Positions 59,729-64,000 of a stretch of DNA of 64,000 nt are shown piece by piece. A program made the position numbers and the translations under genes. Each line of letters begins with the position of its first letter. Position 1 is the first letter of the stretch. This stretch comes from an uncultured Verrucomicrobiales bacterium (GTDB lineage Bacteria; Verrucomicrobiota; Verrucomicrobiia; Verrucomicrobiales; Akkermansiaceae): NCBI GenBank assembly GCA_937916135.1, contig CALFTQ010000015.1:1-64000 (forward strand). The letters run 5' to 3'. The notes below the pieces were generated by a model. That model worked only from the letters and a program-made list of their open reading frames with translations. It made no database searches and was not told the origin of the DNA.

Positions 59729-61723
59729 TTATCGAGACATGAAACGAAGAGCTTTCAGATGAGCTGGGGTGATTTCTTCATCACTGAAAAGGCCAATCCC
59801 GGTCACTCCTGTGGTCAGGAGGGCGTTCAGATGGGCCGGGAGTTCCTCTGCCGGCACATCGGGCAGATGGATGGCCGGAGCCAGGGGAATCCGCCGCTGC
59901 GTCTGTTCTGTTGCCCGCTTCGTTGTCTCGATAATCCATTCTGCTTGCTTGCCGTAGAAATGATGATAGGTCATGGGCAGCACCAGGTCGGCCTGGAAGC
60001 GGCTCCAGTCCTGGTGCACCATGCGGGTGGCCAGTTCCGGGCTGGGAAATACGGCACAGGCGGCTATGAGCCCGTGGCGGCGGATTTCTGCGGCCAGTGA
60101 GTTGAACAGTTCTGCCACGCTCTGCAGCCGGAACTCTTTCCAGCTTTCTGCGAGCTGTGGATTTGCGCCGGACTTCTGCCGGCAGGTAGAGCAGTAGCAG
60201 TAATCGAATTCCGGGGATGGCGTGCTCATATCTAGCCCGTATTTACCCCACAGGGCGTGGGGTAGTTCCACATCCGGCAGGCGCATGTAATCAGTCTGAA
60301 TGCCGCTCAGCCCGGGAATGGCGGCCAGAATACGCACTTGTTCCAGCAGGTGCTGTTTCACGTCGGCATTGTTCGGGCAGAGAAACTGGTAATACTCCAC
60401 GAAGGGGCGGTGCTGCGGCTGGTGGCAGGAGTTTCCTTCGGCATTCACCGCGTACCACTCGGGGTGACTCAGCGCGGTTTTGTCTCCCGGCCTGTTGAGC
60501 GCCCAGAGCCAGGCAAACACGCGCAGGCCTTCTCGGCGGGCCAGCGGCGTGAGTTCTGTGAGTCGCTCAGCAGAGCCATCGATGATGACAGTGCCGATGC
60601 CTGCTTCGGCATAACTGCGGAAACGTGCGCTCCACTCGGTTTCGCTGCGTTTTGCGTTGCCGTGCACCCAGAGGTAGAGCTCAGGCCGCGGATGCTGCGG
60701 AGCCGTGGAGTGGAAGCGCCCCTCGCTGTCAAGCCGCATGCTTGTGCCGGTGCGTGGGCAGGTGGCGGTGAGCACGAAGAAATCCTGCGCCGGAAAGCTC
60801 ATCTGCATTCCCTCCGGCAGCGGCAGCTCACGCGAAAAACTTCCGTGCCGGCCGCGGTGGCCCAGCTGGGTGTTCAGCACGCGGTAGAGCGCCAGCCGGG
60901 TGGCGTCTTCCGGGGCGGGCAGGGCAGCCGCCCATTCTCCGGCGGGGTGCTCACTGAATACAACGCGCCCCCAGTGCTCAGGCAGGTGGATATTCACCTT
61001 GCCAGTGGGTGCCCAGACGTGGTTGCTTTCCGGTGCCGGCAGTTTTTCGTAGCCGGTGGGGGAGCCGGGGGCGGGGCGCACCTGCCAGTTCACACGGGAG
61101 AAATTGAAGCGCATGCTGCTGCCCGGTGCCGGAGCCTGGCTGCGGCGCGGCTGGTGGGCGTGGCTGGTGATGCTGCTCCAGGGAATGGCCAGTTCCACAC
61201 TCCAGCCAGCATCTGTATCAGCCGGATGGTTCAGGGTGCCGCGCAGATGCACGGCATGCTTCAGCCCTCGCATGTCCCAGTCGTGCAGGATGTGCGGGTC
61301 ATCGAAGCGGTACGGGCGGGTGATGAATAAATCCCACACGGTATTCAGGGCGTTGATTTCCAGCTCGATGTAGTTCAGCCCATCGCCATCGGAGTCGATG
61401 AACACCTCAAAATCCGGGTCGTGGTAGATGACGGAATCCCGCTCCGTAAGCGTGGCCCACAGGTGCTCCTCATCCATGTCGGCCAGGATGTAGAGGTAGT
61501 CGTCATCCCAGACCATTTTGATGCGGCAGTGGTGGGGAATGGCCGCCCCTTCGATATCGCGCAGCGGTGAAAGTTCCCGCGCACCCTGCCAGGCTGCTTC
61601 ATCTCCACGCCCGTCAATCACGATGGGCGATTCTGCACGCCCGCAAACATAGACGGGTGGGGTGTCCTGCGCAAAAACAGGCAGAAAGGCAGCGAGGGTA
61701 CACAGGAAAGCACGCATGGTCAC
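59729..61723 (-). CDS. CBM9-like plus GHL10-type glycoside hydrolase (secreted)
   Basis: A 664-residue secreted protein. Signal peptide MTMRAFLCTLAAFLPVFA. Residues ~25-245 look like a carbohydrate-binding family 9-like domain (SPIVIDGRGDEAAWQGA, CRIKMVWDDDYLYILADMDE, IYHDPDFEVFIDSDGDG, SVELAIPWSSI). A middle linker follows, then a TIM-barrel domain of the GHL10/DUF187 type (~375-660: RSYAEAGIGTVIIDG, RVFAWLWALNRPG, PGLSGIQTDYMRLP, DLVLPMTYHHFYGKQAEWI), probably acting on peptidoglycan-like or other glycans. Its place inside a metal-import operon, right after znuA, is unusual and suggests expression under metal control. Confidence 0.85.
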   Translation of the reverse strand: MTMRAFLCTLAAFLPVFAQDTPPVYVCGRAESPIVIDGRGDEAAWQGARELSPLRDIEGAAIPHHCRIKMVWDDDYLYILADMDEEHLWATLTERDSVIYHDPDFEVFIDSDGDGLNYIELEINALNTVWDLFITRPYRFDDPHILHDWDMRGLKHAVHLRGTLNHPADTDAGWSVELAIPWSSITSHAHQPRRSQAPAPGSSMRFNFSRVNWQVRPAPGSPTGYEKLPAPESNHVWAPTGKVNIHLPEHWGRVVFSEHPAGEWAAALPAPEDATRLALYRVLNTQLGHRGRHGSFSRELPLPEGMQMSFPAQDFFVLTATCPRTGTSMRLDSEGRFHSTAPQHPRPELYLWVHGNAKRSETEWSARFRSYAEAGIGTVIIDGSAERLTELTPLARREGLRVFAWLWALNRPGDKTALSHPEWYAVNAEGNSCHQPQHRPFVEYYQFLCPNNADVKQHLLEQVRILAAIPGLSGIQTDYMRLPDVELPHALWGKYGLDMSTPSPEFDYCYCSTCRQKSGANPQLAESWKEFRLQSVAELFNSLAAEIRRHGLIAACAVFPSPELATRMVHQDWSRFQADLVLPMTYHHFYGKQAEWIIETTKRATEQTQRRIPLAPAIHLPDVPAEELPAHLNALLTTGVTGIGLFSDEEITPAHLKALRFMSR

Positions 61724-61724
61724 T

Positions 61725-62582
61725 TCAACGACTGAGTCCGTTCACAATATTCCTTACATTGAAACGGAAAAGCTCCGCATAAGTCGGCGTGGCGGGGTTG
61801 ATGCCATCCAGCGCCAGCGGCAGGGCCTGGGCGCCCACCTGGTTTGCGATGGTCTGCAGCACCTTGGGAGGCTCGTTCACCCCATAGAACAGGCAGGGAA
61901 CTGATTGCCGCCGCAGCTCGGCCAGGATGCGGGCCAGGCTGGCAGTGTCGCCCTCGCTCTCCTGCGCAATGCCATGCACCGCCAGAGCGGTGAACCCGAA
62001 ATCCTTGCAGAAGTGGCTCATCGCGGCGTGCGAGCATACCAGCACGCGCTTCTCCTGCGGAATGGCGGCGAAGGCGAGGCGCGCCTCGCGCACCAGGGTA
62101 TCCATCTGCGCGGCATAGGTGCGCTGTCCCTTGGCAAAAATCGCTTTCCGGCCAGGTTCGGCTGTTTCCAGAGCCGAGCGGAGCGCACGCGAAGCCCGTT
62201 TCATGGCGGTGGGGCTGTTCCACCAGTGCGGGTCAGCAACCTTGCTCCCCGGCAGGTACACATCCGGCACCGCCTGACCCAGTTCAATCACTTGCGTCCC
62301 GGCGGGTAAAGAATCGCGCAAGTCTTCCAGATAGGGCTCCACCCCCTTGCCACAGGCCAGCACCAGCTCCGCCCCGGCGGCCTTAGCAACATCTGAAGCT
62401 GTCGGCTCAAAGGCATGCAGTTCCCCGTTCTCTGGGAATAGATTCACCACCTCTACGGCATCTCCACCCACCTGCCGGGCCATATCGCTCAGCAGCGGGT
62501 GCAGGCTTGCCACTTTCAGCGCCCCCTGTGCACAGCATGCACACAATACCGCAAACAGAACTCCGCAGATTACCTTCTTCAT
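61725..62582 (-). CDS. znuA: Zinc/manganese ABC transporter substrate-binding protein
   Basis: Periplasmic metal-binding protein (cluster A-I), 285 residues from ATG 62582. Signal peptide MKKVICGVLFAVLCACCAQG, perhaps a lipoprotein. Metal ligand positions: His in NGELHAFEPTASD, His in VADPHWWNSP, and the SHAAMSHFCKDFGF segment with the third His. The usual His-rich loop is absent, so ions are probably bound only at the core site. I chose ATG 62582 over 62591 because the -10 of the promoter overlaps the latter. First gene of the operon znuA, GHL10, small protein, znuC, znuB; only 1 nt separates it from the second. Confidence 0.93.
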   Translation of the reverse strand: MKKVICGVLFAVLCACCAQGALKVASLHPLLSDMARQVGGDAVEVVNLFPENGELHAFEPTASDVAKAAGAELVLACGKGVEPYLEDLRDSLPAGTQVIELGQAVPDVYLPGSKVADPHWWNSPTAMKRASRALRSALETAEPGRKAIFAKGQRTYAAQMDTLVREARLAFAAIPQEKRVLVCSHAAMSHFCKDFGFTALAVHGIAQESEGDTASLARILAELRRQSVPCLFYGVNEPPKVLQTIANQVGAQALPLALDGINPATPTYAELFRFNVRNIVNGLSR

Positions 62583-62589
62583 GCCCGCC

Positions 62590-62619
62590 ATTTTAGCCCA
62601 TGTTGCTTCGGCCTGTCAA
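62590..62619 (-). promoter_or_regulatory. Promoter of the znu operon
   Basis: TTGACA, 18-nt spacer, TAAAAT on the minus strand, with the preferred ATG 7 nt after the -10; leaderless or nearly so. It lies in the divergent spacer with ffh. Confidence 0.6.
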
Positions 62620-62707
62620 TCGGACATTCAGACAGTATTCCTGTTAATCTTGTATGAAATAATGCCGGATAATACATGATGAAGCGGTTTGCTGACGGCG
62701 TGACAGC

Positions 62708-62736
62708 TTGACAGCAGGGGGCTTTTCTGCTAAGAG
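62708..62736 (+). promoter_or_regulatory. Promoter of ffh
   Basis: TTGACA, 17-nt spacer, TAAGAG, then AGGGCT and ATG. GAGAGGG also reads as a Shine-Dalgarno, so the -10 could alternatively lie further upstream. Confidence 0.5.
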
Positions 62737-62742
62737 AGGGCT

Positions 62743-64000
62743 ATGTTTTCTCTTCTTTCCGATAAGCTCGATGATGCTTTCCGCAAAATGCGGGGGCTGA
62801 GCAAGATTACCGAGTCCAATATCAAGGATGCACTGAGGGATGTGCGCATGGCGCTGCTGGATGCCGATGTGGAGTATAGCGTTGCGCGTGAGTTTATTGC
62901 GCATGTGAAGGAGGAGGCGATGGGCGAGAAGGTGCTCAAATCGGTGAAGCCGGGTGAGCAGCTTGTGAAGATTTTCCGCGACCAGCTGGCGGAGTTGCTG
63001 GGGGGGGATGCCGCCCCGCTGCAGCTGGAGCCGGCTCCCGCCCGTGTGCTGGTGGTGGGTCTGAATGGTGCGGGTAAGACGACGACGAGTGCCAAGCTGG
63101 CCCGACGCCTGCTGAAGGAAGGGCACAAGCCGCTGCTGGTGGCCTGCGACCTGATTCGCCCCGCAGCCATTGACCAGCTGGCAACGCTGGCGGCGCAGAT
63201 TGAGGTGCCGGTGTATACCCCCTCTGCCACGGAGAAGGATGTCATCCGCGTGGCGAAGGATGCCCTCAAATGGGCTGCCGGGCAGGAGCATGATGTAATT
63301 ATTTTCGATACGGCCGGTCGCCAGGAGGTGGACGAGGAACTGGTGGCAGAGCTCAAGAAGCTGGCTAAGTTCCTGGAGCCGCAGGAGGCCCTGCTGGTGG
63401 CGGATGCCGCTACCGGTCAGCAGGCGGTGCGCGTGGCACAGACCTTCGACCAGGCGGTGGGGCTCACCGGTATCATCCTGACCAAGCTGGATGGCGATGC
63501 CCGCGGTGGTGCGGCTCTTTCCATGCGAGCTATCACCGGCAAGCCCATCAAGTACATGGGCGAGGGCGAGAAGCTCGATATGTTCGGCCCCTTTGTGCCG
63601 CAGCGCATGGCAGACCGCATTCTGGGCATGGGCGATATCGTGGGGCTGGTGGAGAAGGCCGCCGAGAAGATTGACCAGGAATCTGCCATGAACTCCATGA
63701 CCCGCATGATGAGCGGCGAGTTCAATTTCAACGATTTCCTGAGCCAGATGAAGATGATGCAGAGTCTGGGGCCGCTGGAGGGGCTGCTGGGCTTGCTGCC
63801 CGGGTTCAGCAAGATTCGCAAGCAACTGCCGGATGGCGCCATGGACCCGAAGCGCATGAAGCGCATGGAGGCCATCGTGCTTTCGATGACGCCGGCGGAA
63901 CGCCTGAATTACAAGCTGCTGATTCCGAGCCGCCGCCGCCGCATTGCCAAGGGCTCCGGTGTGTCGGAAATTGAGGTGAACCGCTTCATCAAGAACTTCA
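62743..64000 (+). CDS. ffh: Signal recognition particle protein Ffh (3' end beyond window)
   Basis: GTPase that binds signal sequences on ribosomes and delivers them to FtsY. About 419 codons are in the window. N domain (MFSLLSDKLDDAFRKMRGLS to ~90), G domain with G1 GLNGAGKTTT, the I-box ACDLIRPAAIDQL, DTAGRQ (G3), TKLDGDARGGAAL (G4) and a closing FGPFVPQRMADRILGMGD; then the M domain with MMSGEFNFNDFLSQMKMMQ, and the SRP-RNA-binding helix PSRRRRIAKGSGVSEIEVNRFIKNF just before the window edge. GAGAGGG precedes the ATG. Divergent from the znu operon. Confidence 0.98.
   Translation, partial: MFSLLSDKLDDAFRKMRGLSKITESNIKDALRDVRMALLDADVEYSVAREFIAHVKEEAMGEKVLKSVKPGEQLVKIFRDQLAELLGGDAAPLQLEPAPARVLVVGLNGAGKTTTSAKLARRLLKEGHKPLLVACDLIRPAAIDQLATLAAQIEVPVYTPSATEKDVIRVAKDALKWAAGQEHDVIIFDTAGRQEVDEELVAELKKLAKFLEPQEALLVADAATGQQAVRVAQTFDQAVGLTGIILTKLDGDARGGAALSMRAITGKPIKYMGEGEKLDMFGPFVPQRMADRILGMGDIVGLVEKAAEKIDQESAMNSMTRMMSGEFNFNDFLSQMKMMQSLGPLEGLLGLLPGFSKIRKQLPDGAMDPKRMKRMEAIVLSMTPAERLNYKLLIPSRRRRIAKGSGVSEIEVNRFIKNF

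Noticed and set aside
62651..62679. Zur-like operator between znuA and ffh (TGTAT...ATACA)
   Set aside because: Only the outer five bases are symmetric and it lies outside both promoters; not enough to call.
1..64000. tRNA or rRNA genes
   Set aside because: No cloverleaf with a TTCGAAT-type arm or rRNA-conserved segment was noticed; a tRNAscan/Infernal run would settle it.

Overview
The window looks like a chromosomal contig from a gut-type verrucomicrobium close to Akkermansia. The basis is the pyrophosphatase with the residues of the Na+,H+ subclass, the many ankyrin-repeat genes, G+C-rich housekeeping genes, A-rich leaders that often lack a Shine-Dalgarno, and a glycan-directed GH36 enzyme. 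This placement rests on gene style; no rRNA gene is present.

Layout. 1-2.4 kb: 5' part of a membrane pyrophosphatase gene and an HD-domain hydrolase (both minus). 2.5-14.3 kb: an ankyrin island with four ankyrin-containing genes, one fused to an ADP-ribosylglycohydrolase and one of 1586 residues. The segment carrying the giant gene is flanked by a ~93-bp direct repeat of the 3' end of an upstream gene. 14.5-25.4 kb: fabD, sdaA, two MarR regulators, a small AP2-like gene, a MarR-headed RND efflux operon and a tyrosine recombinase.

25.6-44.7 kb is the most interesting part. It is a nearly gapless, lower-GC accessory cluster on the plus strand. It starts with an ECF-like sigma factor overlapping a zinc-finger anti-sigma candidate. 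It then runs through two proteins with DxDxDG calcium-binding-like repeats, an M48-type metallopeptidase, three small membrane proteins, two paralogous AAA+ ATPases, a DUF445 membrane protein, a C39-like cysteine peptidase with an acidic tail, a membrane coiled-coil protein, two paralogous P-loop GTPases with a possible partner, and a Sel1-repeat protein. Convergent to it, on the minus strand, are seven consecutive microprotein genes of 24-30 codons, most with the same A/C-rich leader. Several encode acidic, amphipathic peptides resembling phenol-soluble modulins. A YbjN-like gene closes the region. I know of no described system with this composition, and its function is not established here.

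44.8-64 kb returns to core-type genes: a four-gene set (Bax-inhibitor-1 family, R3H/KhpB-like RNA-binding protein, secreted protein, GH36 alpha-galactosidase), a lipoprotein/coiled-coil pair, a Gfo/Idh/MocA oxidoreductase, an elaborate inverted repeat of co-varying hairpins (52.2-52.7 kb), then corA-argB-nadK, a pilin-like protein with DAHP synthase, and a zinc/manganese ABC transporter operon interrupted by a CBM9-GHL10 gene. ffh is divergent and runs off the end.

Promoters of the form TTGACN-N16/17-TANNNT are recognisable in front of many core genes. In several the -10 hexamer ends about 6 nt before the start codon, which points to leaderless transcripts. No tRNA, rRNA or CRISPR array was seen.
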